A stretch of DNA of 64,000 nt. Source: Melampsora larici-populina 98AG31 (Eukaryota > Basidiomycota > Pucciniomycetes > Pucciniales > Melampsoraceae). The notes below the pieces were generated by a model. That model worked only from the letters and a program-made list of their open reading frames with translations, was not told where the DNA came from and made no database searches. A program made the translations under genes and the position numbers. Location: positions 1,586,855 through 1,650,854 of the forward strand of contig NW_006768769.1 of assembly GCF_000204055.1 (NCBI RefSeq), in the 5' to 3' direction. Below, piece by piece: positions 46,780 through 57,393 of the stretch (its first letter is position 1; each line of letters opens with the position of its first letter).

Positions 46780-48715
46780 CTATAAAGCTTTAACTGGTTT
46801 AGGATGAATCTTCGGTGGGAAAACTTGTCGAAGCAGGTGTTCAAGGTCCCCTGGAACTTGTATCTTCACCTCTCGAAACCACATCAGGTCACCTAAGTAG
46901 CCTCTCAACAGAGCGTCTGCGACGTTCCCTTTAGATGTCACGTGTTTCGCTTGAATGTCGCAAGCTAATATTGTAAGCAACCGCTGAATAGCTTTCCATT
47001 CCTCATTCACTAACCTATCCCTTGATTTCCTCTTTGTCACAGTCGACTGGGATGTAGTGTTGTCCGTCCACACTGCAAATTTCATCCCTATCGGAACAGT
47101 CTTTCTTAGTATGTCACTGTGTTGGATGCGGTCAGAAAACTTTGGGCTCACCTGCTACTTGCCTTAACTTTTGTAGAACCAGTAGCCCTAACTGTATCGC
47201 TACGGTCTCAGCCCACGCTATCGTGCGCTTCTCCTCCTCGAGCGCCAGCGTTTGCCAACCTGGGGTGAATTCAAAGCAAGCCCAATCTTTGCCTATCAGG
47301 ACTCCTATGCCGAATGAGGATGAGGCATCCCCCACCCAAGCTACTTCCGTTGCTTTGGGGGATGGAATAATTTGTCTAGTCTTAAAGTTTGTTAACACCC
47401 AATGCCATTCTTGTAAGTCTACTTTTACGCTTGATGTCGTGTGCCTGAGCGCTGACTTGTTCCTCCAGCTCTTCATCCAGCTGTAGAAGGAATTCATATA
47501 TGGCTTCATGTGCGGTACGATATGAACAGTGTGTACCAACTTCCCCACAATACTCTCCACAGTATGTAACGCCCATCTCTTTTCCGGCTCTAGTAAATCA
47601 ACAATTAATTGTAATCTTTCCTTCAATTTAACTTCTGGCAGTCGCACCGTGTGGTCATGCCCATTCCAAATGAAGCCCAAAAACTTTTGTTCTGCCGCAA
47701 AATCGTGATTTTTGATTGGATTAGTCGATACTCCTAGGTCGTCACTCAACTTTGTAACATCTTCTAAAGTCACTCTATGGCCTGGTCGTCGAAACATCAA
47801 GTTGTCATCAACCCAACGGAAGATGACTATCTCCAGCAGTCTCTCCACGACTAGTTTCCAGACATGAGCCGGTGCGCCAAACACTCCGCAACTCGCCACA
47901 CCCCCAAAACCTACAGCTAAGTCGACCCAAACTCTATTATAAAAGTCCAATATGCAAAGGTAACGTCGCTGACAAGGGTGAATTGGCAATTGCCAATATG
48001 CCTTTTTCCAATCGAAGATCCCCACATCCCAATCTCCTGGGTTGTCCTGGAAGAATTCTGCTACCGTATTAAAATCATCCCAATACGTTCCATAATTTAA
48101 TTTATTTGCGAAGGAATTTACAGAAGGTACTTCTGGGTCATTCTTCGGGAACGACAAATCGTTAACCATCCGAATGGACCCATCGCTATTAACAGCACTC
48201 CCCATTGGGTTCGATCGAAAGAAGCCATAACGCTGGAAAACCTCTTCGTGAGTGAATGGACCCTCCAATCTCCCCGCTTCCCACTCTTTCGCCAAAGTTG
48301 CCTCTATCTGCGACCTAGCTTCTAGAGCTGACTTATGATTTTCCGGGGTATAACACCTCAATCCAGCTAGTTCATGTTGCGGTATTCCTAGACAGAATCC
48401 ATGTTTGAACCCATTTACAATGTACGGGATATCTGACTTTAAACCAACTTCTTCCATCAACATCACCCACATATCTACTTTCATATTGTGCCGAACCGGA
48501 GTCGGCCAAGGGTCACTAACGGGGACCGTGAAGATCTTCCTCTCACACAAAGGTAGCGGTTCCTTCCTTGATCTCCCTAGATTCTCTGTCGTGTCTTCGT
48601 CTGAAGCAGAGGATGTATTAGAGCTTTGCTCTGTGACTGATGGCTCAGGGATCGTCTCTATCTTTTGCTCCTCTAACACCAACCGCTGTGCAGGTGCGTA
48701 AATATGCACTGACAT
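46780..48715 (-). CDS. Retrotransposon reverse transcriptase / RNase H
   Basis: Main frame from the ATG at 48715 to the stop at 47132. RT motifs: RMVNDLSFP, GIFDWKKAYWQLPI (motif A Asp), GVASCGVFGAPAHVW (motif B), RWVDDNLMFR near 47.81 kb (motif C, VDD in place of YxDD) and KFLGFIWNG. RNase H starts at AWVGDASSSFGIGVLI with Glu in IAWAETVAIQ, then must change frame: the remaining part (FAVWTDNTTSQS, KHVTSKGNVADALLRG) is in another frame from 47151 to 46780, overlapping by 20 bases. Either a small frameshift mutation or a short intron of poor consensus explains this; I favour mutation. Confidence 0.85.
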
Positions 48716-48965
48716 CTCACTGTCCCTACTAAAACCCACAGCAATTTAAATTGGTATTTCATTTTAGGCACATTTCTTTGCAAAGGATACAACTATGGAA
48801 GCTCTAAACACTAACAATTCAAGAACATCAAGACGCGTTAATAAGAAAATTTCCACGAGATCAATTTCCGCCAGTAGACCCAAGCCAGAACCAAGGTAAA
48901 CCATCCAATCACAAAACTACGTCAGTCCAAACCGTCAACTTCATTTGAGCAAAACACCTCGCTGC

Positions 48966-51467
48966 TCACGTTGCTTGGGTCTCCTCTTGTGCGGACGACT
49001 TATTGTTCTGTCGATTCTTGTTTTGGTAATTTGGTTTATACGAAGTAGACGCTACTGGGGTGGTTGTTGATGTTGGTTGTTGATTCTCTCCTGCTAGCAA
49101 CCAAGACGAACGTCAGGCAAACAGTCAAAATAGGAATCAGATCTCCGCATCAAGGGCTTACCATTCTTATTGTACAAATAATAATTATTCTTTTTAACAT
49201 AAGGCTTCTTAGCACCACTCCTTTTTCCTTTGAAGGATGACGCTTGATGCGATGGAGCATTTGAATCAGGAGTCTTATCGCTGACTTTCGAGGCGACATC
49301 AACCTTCTTCCTCCCAGTAGTAAAGCTATAGCCATACTTTTCTCCACCAACTGCATAAGGATTATCTTCAAACTGCAAATCACCAGCCCAATCTGCAAAG
49401 AATTTTGCATCCGCCTCAACCTTCGGTTGAAGACCATTCGGCAACCGAACCTTATCTTTGTAAACCGTCTTGCCATTAACTTTCGTCTTGACTAACTTTC
49501 GTCTCCTAAAGATCACAGTCCGTATAGCTAAGTGATAACGAAGGCCAACCATCCAACACAAGTATTTCTTCTTCAGGTCAGAAACTATTTTCTTATGCTT
49601 CACGATATAATCAGCATAGGCGTCTAACTGGTAGATTTCTCTCGTGTATCTCTCCTCCAGATCACACATCTCGATAAAATCTCCAAATGTTATTTGCTTT
49701 TCCAAAGCCTTCTGAGTAGATTTTGACTTCTCTCTTTTCTCTTTAGTTTTCTCATCATCGTCTTCATCATTATAAGCATCAAGGAATGACCTTTTGAAAA
49801 CTGAGAGGGGTACATAAGTTCTAAGTCTCTTGAAACCTTTATCCCACTTTCTTGGTAAGTCTGGCAAATCCGCCGAGTTGAACTCTAATAGATCGAAATC
49901 TAACACAGCCTTCTTCGCTTTCTCAGACTCATCCAAACTCTAATCGTCTTCTGATGACGACTTATCAGAGTCAGACTCCGAGGAGCCCGAGGGGTCGCCA
50001 TGTGGGCTGGACGACCTTTTCTTCTTTGACTTAGAGTGTCTTCTCTTCTTCTTTTTTGACTTCGAAGAGTCTGAATCATCTGAGTTAGATTTGTCGCTCG
50101 AGGTTTCTTTCTTCTTTTGTTTCCTCTTCTTCGACCTCTTTTTCGGTTTTGAAGGTTCTGAGTCACTCGAGGAAGGTTCGTCACCAGGTCCGTTTCTCCC
50201 TTTTGCATCATGAAGTACTCCGTCTACTCTATCCTGAGTGGGGCGTGCTTGATGGTCTTTCTGGTTCACCCCTCCTGAGATGCTAGCCAGTAGCTGGCTC
50301 GAATCGTCAACTCGTGGATTTGACAAGCCTACCCCTGGAGCTGGAGCCCGTTTCGGAGACGGCTCGTCATACTCCATTTTGACAATGGAACCGAAAGAAG
50401 AATTGAACGCTTGGATCAGCCGCCTGGTGCTCGGGCCATCCTTCGCATCTAGCGCCTTAGTCAACGCCTCTAGAATAGATTTGCTCCCCGAGTTTTCGTT
50501 TGAACTTCCCGGTTCCTCGTTGAGGAGTCCCCGTATAGCTGAAACAGAAACACAACCACACTAAACCAAGGTGAGTTTCTAACCTTCTTCACAACATCTT
50601 TATAACAGATACGAAGGGAGAGGTGTTCTATCCAACAGAAGAGTATTAATTGATTCTCGCATGCCTCTATAGGTTTGGAATCCCTCCTCATACCTCGAAC
50701 CTCACTTGCGTGAGGGACTAGGTCCATGGTGCGCATCAAGCTGCAACCTAGTAATCTCCAAGCGTAATGGGAGTGTCGTACTCTATGAACAGGCGCTCAA
50801 AGCAGCCCTCAGCATAGGATCTGCCGACCATGGCTCATGGCGCTTCAGCAGCCTGCACTATTCCTCCGACCGGCGCATCTAGCAGCCATGGTCCACCAAC
50901 ACTACCATCTCCAGAATGACAGACATGTCTCGGATCAAGTGTGTGAGAAGAATACAAGAATAAAAAAAAAGGGAAAAAAGAAGATGGAAAACGATTGTGG
51001 GTAAAAAACTTGTCTAACGACATACCATCTATAGGTAAGCTATTTTTCGGATCCAAATTTTCTTTTTGATCCGCTAAACCTTTCCCCTTCTTCGCAGCTT
51101 CTAGCTGACGCCTTTCTTCATCTCTCCATCTTTCCATCTTCTCTAACTCTTTCTGTTTGAGTTCCAGTGGTTTCACGTCCGCCGTATCTGATTCTGGATC
51201 TTCACTTTCATCCTCCTCTTCGACTTCGCTCACCGGAGAGACTTGATCTCCCATCTCGACTTGCGTATTCGCCTGATCCGCTTGAATTGGCTCTTGAGGC
51301 TTCGACTTCGGTGCACGAGAGGCAGCCCGCTTCTGACGTTCCTCTGCTTGATCTTTCTCTTTCATCTGTCTAGCTAATTTCTTTTCCTCTTCTTGTCTTG
51401 CCGATGTAACCATTTCTTGACGATCTAACTTGCTTTTAATCAGTTTCTGGACTTGACTCTTGTTCAT
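48966..51467 (-). CDS. Retrotransposon Gag-like protein, spliced, with in-frame amber codon
   Basis: Three exons in phase: 51026-51467, 49162-50538 and 48966-49090, 647 codons before the TGA. The N-terminus is a charged coiled coil (KKLARQMKEKDQAEERQKRA), followed by acidic and Ser/Lys-rich low complexity (KKRSKKRKQKKKE) and then a structured Gag-like region (LPDLPRKWDKGFKRLRTYVP, KYLCWMVGLRYHLAIRTVIF). Codon 347, at 49942-49940, is TAG with the frame open on both sides. Intron 1 is 487 nt and intron 2 is 71 nt; both have consensus donors. Without splicing, exon 1 would end in a different C-terminus. Gag identity comes from position and composition, not from a named domain. Confidence 0.7.
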
Positions 51468-52191
51468 GTAGAAAGAAAATGACTTTTGGAGTGACTATAG
51501 CTAAGCTAGTTTTGAGAGCGTAAAGAATTTTAAAACAGTGACTATGATATTAAAGAAAAAAATCTTTATTTTTAACTAAACACGTGCAAGACGTTTTTAC
51601 TAGAAATTGAAAGAGAGAGATGTCGGAAAGAGAAGAGACCTCAGGAGGGCGTTTCTAGAGAGAAAAACTTTTTCCTCTCTAGTCTCTGCACAAACGCCAC
51701 AACCAAATGGTTGCCCGGCCCGAGGGGCCTCGAGTCTCTACCCTTCCCGACTCTCCATACGCCCGACGTATTGGACTATATATTACCGTCGCGAGCTTGG
51801 GGTAATCTACGATTATTTTGCATGATTAAGGAAGTTTCAAAAGACGATGTGAATTTTTCTTTTTCAAAGTTTTTATCAGGACTTTCAAAGTGGGTTTTCT
51901 TATCTTTTCACCTGTCAATTATAAAGAAAACTCGCCAAGAAGAAAGTCACATATATGTATTAAAAAATCAGAGCTCAAGTGAAAATATTTTCTAAAAAAA
52001 CATCCAAAAACATCTGAAAAGAAATATCCAACACGTCATGCATTTTTTTAATAGAAGAAATTTTTCTTAGATTTCTTAGATAAGAATTTCAATTTCTTTG
52101 TCACATCTTCGAAATGAGATCCGTTACAAAACAAAATCATAAAACCAGGACCCCAAACCCCAAAAAACACTTGGATAGAGAATCTACAAGC
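51468..52191. other. Retrotransposon 5' flank and intergenic DNA
   Basis: Upstream of gag in element orientation. Holds a short inverted repeat (CTAGAGAG / CTCTCTAG around 51.65-51.68 kb) and a GC-rich segment at 51.71-51.79 kb with GCCCGAGGGGCCTCGAG, possibly the element's 5' end. The frame at 51607-51995 is unsupported. Confidence 0.4.
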
Positions 52192-53032
52192 TCAAATAAA
52201 CAGAACGAAAAGTGCAGAGAACAAAAGGAGATAAATAGAAGATTGATCAAATGTTGTTGAAGCTTCATTTTCTTGATCATAACCTAAACAAAGAGACCAA
52301 AGATCAGATTCTTTAAGCCTAAACCGATGCTAATAGGATCAAAAGCTTTTGACGAACCTGAAGTAGACGAGTTTTTGATATTATAACTATTTCCAGACCC
52401 ATTAGAGATAGAATTATAAACATTAAATTTGGGAGATTGACTAAGAATAGTAGAAGTATCCTACGCAACAAAAAAAAGTAAGAGGTAAGTAAAAGATACT
52501 AAAGAAAGATGAAACCATAACTTACCATTGATAAGAAACGAATCTCATAACCAGACCCATTAACCAAAGAACTTAAATTAGATATACTAAGATATCCAAT
52601 ATAAGCAGGTTGTGATTTCTTGAGATAATTTGTCAAACCATTTGGATAAAGACTATAAGAAGAGAGAAAAACAAGACGGTTTAAGAAATGAGAAACAGAC
52701 ATGAGGATTTTTGGAAAATGGAAGAAGAAAGATCACTGAACTTTGAATTATTGTTGCTTATTTGAATATCAAATGATAATGGATCAGTAGGTACTGCTTC
52801 CCAAGTAATCAACATTAATTGATTGGCACTACGTCCCCAGAAATCACAAAGAATTAGTATCCACATCTAAATCAAAAGCAACATCATTTGACCAAGAAAG
52901 AAGTGCAAAAAGAAGGACAAAGACTTACAATATAGTATCATTTTGATTTGGAGTAAGGATTCTAAGTGAAGAAACTCTCAAAAAGTTCGTGAATGAGAAT
53001 ACAGCAAACAAAAGTGTGATAAAGTTATTCAT
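52192..53032 (-). CDS. GPI-anchored KNH/Kre9-like wall protein, paralog 2 (170 aa)
   Basis: Five exons: 52929-53032, 52742-52828, 52526-52652, 52358-52460 and 52192-52283, phases 2, 2, 0 and 1, identical to paralog 1. Signal peptide MNNFITLLFAVFSFTNFLRV, then SLRILTPNQNDT, LMLITWEAVPTDPLSFDIQI, VNGSGYEIRFLSM and LSQSPKFNVYNS, which align with the same places in paralog 1. The Ser/Thr stretch is followed by a hydrophobic C-terminal tail (SIYLLLFSALFVLFI) with small residues before it, as for a GPI anchor. Intron 1 is the least certain: the acceptor used ends GACGTAG because the nearer AG leads to a stop. Confidence 0.66.
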
Positions 53033-53779
53033 TTTGGTCTGATTTTGTGGTATATTTCGTGGTATATATTCTTGAAAGATCTCTTGTGAAGGGATAAAAT
53101 GAACTTTTCTTGGCGTTTAAGAGAAAGCAATGGCAGGATAAATTTCGGGGGATTTGAGGTGAAGTCCTTTTATAACATTTTTTTGAACCATTGTTCTTTG
53201 TTTGTTCTTTTTGGGTTGATCATTTGATCTGTTTGTTTTTTTGTTTTCTTGATCGATCATGCAACACATCATAATAGATATGAAGCTTATAATTACTCGA
53301 GGATGTGAGCCAGATGAACAAGAATAAGCTACATATCATCTCATAACATTTATTGGATGATCCTACGTATTCTTGATGAATTCTTCACGATATGATGGAT
53401 GATGATGAATTGGAATCAAAACAAACACATCATTCCATTCTTACAAATTTTTACTAATTGATAATCAACCAACATTGGATTCAGCTGATCTGATTGATTC
53501 AAATTCCTCATCCTTTTATTTGGATGTCTCGACGTGCCAACTTCGAAGTGATGGTGTGAGAATTGAAGATTTCATCAAAGGTTTCAAGGATGTGAAAGGG
53601 GGATGGTAGGTATGTGTGACATCTGAGCGACATGTTTTGGGCTGAGTGTCACTGTCAAAACCACAAATCGAACCAGATTACTCAATCTTTCACGTGAGTC
53701 TCAGCTTCACCACTTTTTTTGTTCAACACTCAACTTTGGCTCAGCATTTCTTAAAGATTTTCAAACAAATCAATCAATC
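53033..53779. promoter_or_regulatory. Divergent promoter region between the GPI-protein gene and UTP13
   Basis: No gene. A heat-shock-like or other defined site was not recognised. The two start codons face away from each other across 747 bp. Confidence 0.35.
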
Positions 53780-56753
53780 ATGACTCAAGTAACAAATCAA
53801 AGACTCAAAACTTGGTGAGTTTAATAAGTCTACATCGAACCCATTCAAATTAACTGATATATCTCTTCACTATATATATATAGTTATCAACCATTTAGAT
53901 CATGGACTCCAATTCATACGGCTGGAGAAGCTACATTCTCATCAAGCTGCAATTTACTCTTTACCATAATGGATGAAGAAGTTTTAGCAACCAATCTTAA
54001 CTCAGGTAAACGGTTACATACCTTCGAAGGTGTAGGTAGGCTTTCCCATTCAAATCAACCAAAACACTTTCAACTCAATCCAAGAATTCTAAACTGACTC
54101 TACCTTCGATTCTTCATGTAGGATTCTTCAATCGTCTCTTCAATCACTTGTACTCCATCAACATCAAATCCGACACTCTTAATTGCTTATAGATCACTAT
54201 CAATTCGAATCTACACATTACTTGGATCTTTCATCGATCCAGAAACAACGACCGTCAATCATCAAAAATCAATTGCCAAAGCTCACGAAGCTCCCATCTC
54301 AATCTCAATTGCAGATCCCACTTCATCCGTCTTTGCAACAGGTGATACAGCAGGTGTTGTAAAACTATGGGATGTCAAGAACGGACATTGTACACATGTT
54401 TTCAAAGGACATCAATTGGTTTCTGCATTAAGTTTTGATGTTAACAAACCTGAAGCTCGTGCAAGATTAGCAGTTGGATCTAGTGATGGGAAAATCAAAT
54501 TATGGGATTTACGTACAAATCAATTAATCAATGTTTTTGAACATGGTCATGTTTCTGTTATACGTGGATTAAGTATTACAAAAGATGGAAAGTATTTGGT
54601 TTCTGGGTCTAGAGATAAAGTAGTCAACCTTTGGTTAATCGAATCATCTAAAGTAATTAAAACGATTCCAGTTTATGAAACAATCGAATCTATTGGATTA
54701 ATTAGTAAACCTGAAGAACCAATCAGTTCAATTAAATCTAAAGGAAAATCCAAAGCTCAAGTTGGAAACTCCTCGGTTTCTCCTCTTAAAGGTCTTTCTG
54801 TTTTTACTGCTGGTGATAAAGGTTTAATTAGATTATGGGATTTAGAATCTGGTCAACAAATTAGTTCTGAAGAAGAAAAATCTACAGTCGATAATAAATT
54901 TCCACGTACTAGTATTTTTGATACTTGGTAAGTTACAATCTTCACTATATCTTAATGAGTTTCAATGAGTTCTGATTTCCTTCTTATAAATCAGTTACGA
55001 TGAAGAAACCCAAACATTATTAGTGACCAAGATAGATCAAACTTTCAGTCTTTTAAAACTACCAAGTCTTCATATCATACGACAGATTGTAGGATCACAT
55101 GACGAGATCATTGATACAAGTTTACTAAACTCTTCAAGCGGAACAGCCACCCATCTAGCTCTAGCCACAAACTCACCTGTCATCCGAATCTTATCATTAG
55201 GACCCGAAGAGAATCATACCGAATTATTATCAGGCCATAATGATGTAGTCTTATGTTTGACCAAAAGTGAAGATTCGACTTGGTTTGTCAGTGGATCGAA
55301 AGATAAAACAGCAAGAGTTTGGAAACAATTTGTGAAAGATGAACGAATCGAATGGGATTGTGTAGGGATTTGTGAAGGACATATGCAAGGTCTTGGAGCA
55401 GTCAGTTTAACCGAATTTAAAGATTCACAAACCCAAAAATCAGTTTCAATCTTAGCTACTGCTTCACAAGATCGAACGGTTAAACTTTGGGATTTAACTT
55501 TGATTTCAAAACTTGATAAAACTCATCAAGAAACCAATCCAATGAAATCTTTATCAACTTTAAAAGTACACGAAAAAGATATTAATACGATTGGGTTTTG
55601 CAAAGAAGGAAAACTCTTTGCTACTGGATCTCAAGATAAATTATGTAAAGTCTTTAAACTGAATCATACAGCAAAAGAAGGCACGAGTTTAGAAATCTTA
55701 GGGATCCTAAAGGGACATAGCAGAGGGATTTGGACGTTGAAGTTTTCGAAATTTGAAAAAGTTTTGGCGACTGGTAGTGGTGATTGTTCTATAAAACTTT
55801 GGTCAATCGATCAAAATGATGAAAAGTTTGGTAATTGTTTGAAAACGTTTGATGGTCATCTTAATGCTATCCTTAGATTAGATTTCATTAATTTCGGATC
55901 TCAACTTGTTTCTACTTCTTCTGATTCATTAATCAAGATCTGGGAAATCAAAAACCAAGTATGTTTAAGTACATTAGGAGATGAAAGTATTGAAGACGAA
56001 ATCGCGGTTAGTAAGAAGAGTAGTACGATCGAAGATGAAAGTAAGATTAATCATGATAGTAAGATTTGGGCATTAGAAATCGAAGAAGACGGTCAAAGAA
56101 TCCTCACGGCTGGATCTGATTCTAAAATAATTTATTGGAAAGATATCACAGAAGAAAAACTAATGGAAAAGTTTAAGTTGAAAGAAGAAGAGATGAGATT
56201 AAATCAAGATTTAGAGAATTATATTAGATTAAAAGATTATAAAACGGTGATTTGTTTATTACTTAAACTAAACAAATCGGTTAGATTATTGAAATTGTTT
56301 AATGAAATTTTAGAAGAAGAAGAAGATGAAGAAGAAGAAGAAGAAGGTCTAAGAAAGATAGATGAAATTTTAAAAGAATTAAGAGGAGATGAAGTTTTAA
56401 AACTATTAATGTTTTGTAGAGATTGGAATTCGTTAAGTAAAACTCAGGAAACCTCACATAAAGTTTTATTTGGAATCTTTAAATTTCATTCATACAAAAC
56501 TTTATTAAAGTCTATTGAAGAATCAAGACCAGAAGAAGAAGACAACCCAGAAAACGAGAAAGGGAATGGGAATGGGAATCGAAACGAAGGCAAATGGAAA
56601 GTAAGAAAAGGTAAAGAAACTTTGAAAGAGGTTTTAGATAGTTTAGCTGCTTATTCTGAAAGGTATTTAAGTAAAGTTGAAAAAGTCGGACAAGAATTAA
56701 ATGTTTTAGGTTATCTTTTGAATCAAATGGAAGGAGGGATTTGTGAATTTTGA
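53780..56753 (+). CDS. UTP13: U3 snoRNP / small-subunit processome WD40 protein
   Basis: Four exons: 53780-53814, 53884-54031, 54122-54927 and 54995-56753, giving 915 aa. Many WD40 repeats end in VKLWD, IKLWD, VNLWL, IRLWD, ARVWK, IKLWS and IKIWE, forming two propellers. The C-terminal Utp13 domain follows (from about DLENYIRLKDYKTVICLLLK to ERYLSKVEKVGQELNVLGYL), which separates Utp13/TBL3 from other WD40 proteins. Between, a Glu run (EEEEDEEEEEEGL) and a Gly/Asn run (NGNGNRNEG) are low-complexity insertions. The protein acts in the nucleolus in 18S rRNA maturation. Confidence 0.9.
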
Positions 56754-57393
56754 AGGAGAAAAAAAAATGTGGGGTTTTTTCTTTTGGAGGAGGGGAGGAT
56801 GAAAGTTTAGATTTTTTTTCTTCTTCAGGGGATCATTAGTTTTTTTCTTTAAGAAATGCACAAAAAAAATATAGTAAATCGTGATTTTCAGAGAACCAAA
56901 CATGGGATTCCAAGTTTTTCTATTTTTTGGTTTTGTATTTTTACTTTTTCTTTGGTTTTATAGAAAATTGAATCAAAATACCAAAAACTTGAGCCATTTG
57001 ATTTTGAAACCATCTCAGCAATCAGAGCTATGCATGTTCATAAAGAGGTCCTTGAGTCTTTGATGCTGGATATGTAGCTTTTTACTGCTTGATCAGATAC
57101 AAATGCGCTCTTGAGTCTTAATTTTGAGTTAAACTTATAGTCTTTAGAGTTGAGTTTGAATATTGAAACCAAGTTATAAGTTGAATGTTTTTCATTGTTG
57201 GTTTAGTTTTATTCCACTGATCTGATACTGATCACTTGATGGAGTGATGGTGGATGTGTTTGAGTTCAAACTGTAGTTTTCAATAATGCATTGTTAGAGA
57301 ATCTGTTTTTCTCATGACCAACTTGAATTTTCATCGATCGATCAATTGTTGACCATCGCCACTATCAACCATCATCCATCACCCATCAACACA
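56754..57393. other. Intergenic between UTP13 and TPS2
   Basis: T-rich 3' UTR-like sequence, then the TPS2 leader with CATC-rich repeats (57.34-57.39 kb). Frame 56881-57063 is unsupported. Confidence 0.45.

Larger units (their letters stand above)
45610..51467 (-). mobile_element. Tyrosine-recombinase retrotransposon (Ngaro/DIRS type), coding core
   Basis: Order on the minus strand: gag (51467-48966), RT plus RNase H (48715-46780), tyrosine recombinase (46719-45610). A reverse transcriptase with a tyrosine recombinase instead of a DDE integrase defines the YR-retrotransposons; no methyltransferase domain is seen, which favours Ngaro over DIRS1. Terminal split direct repeats were looked for in 45.0-45.6 and 51.5-51.9 kb and not found by eye, so true ends are undefined. 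Coding frames are long but carry two lesions (amber codon in gag, frame change in RNase H). Confidence 0.85.
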
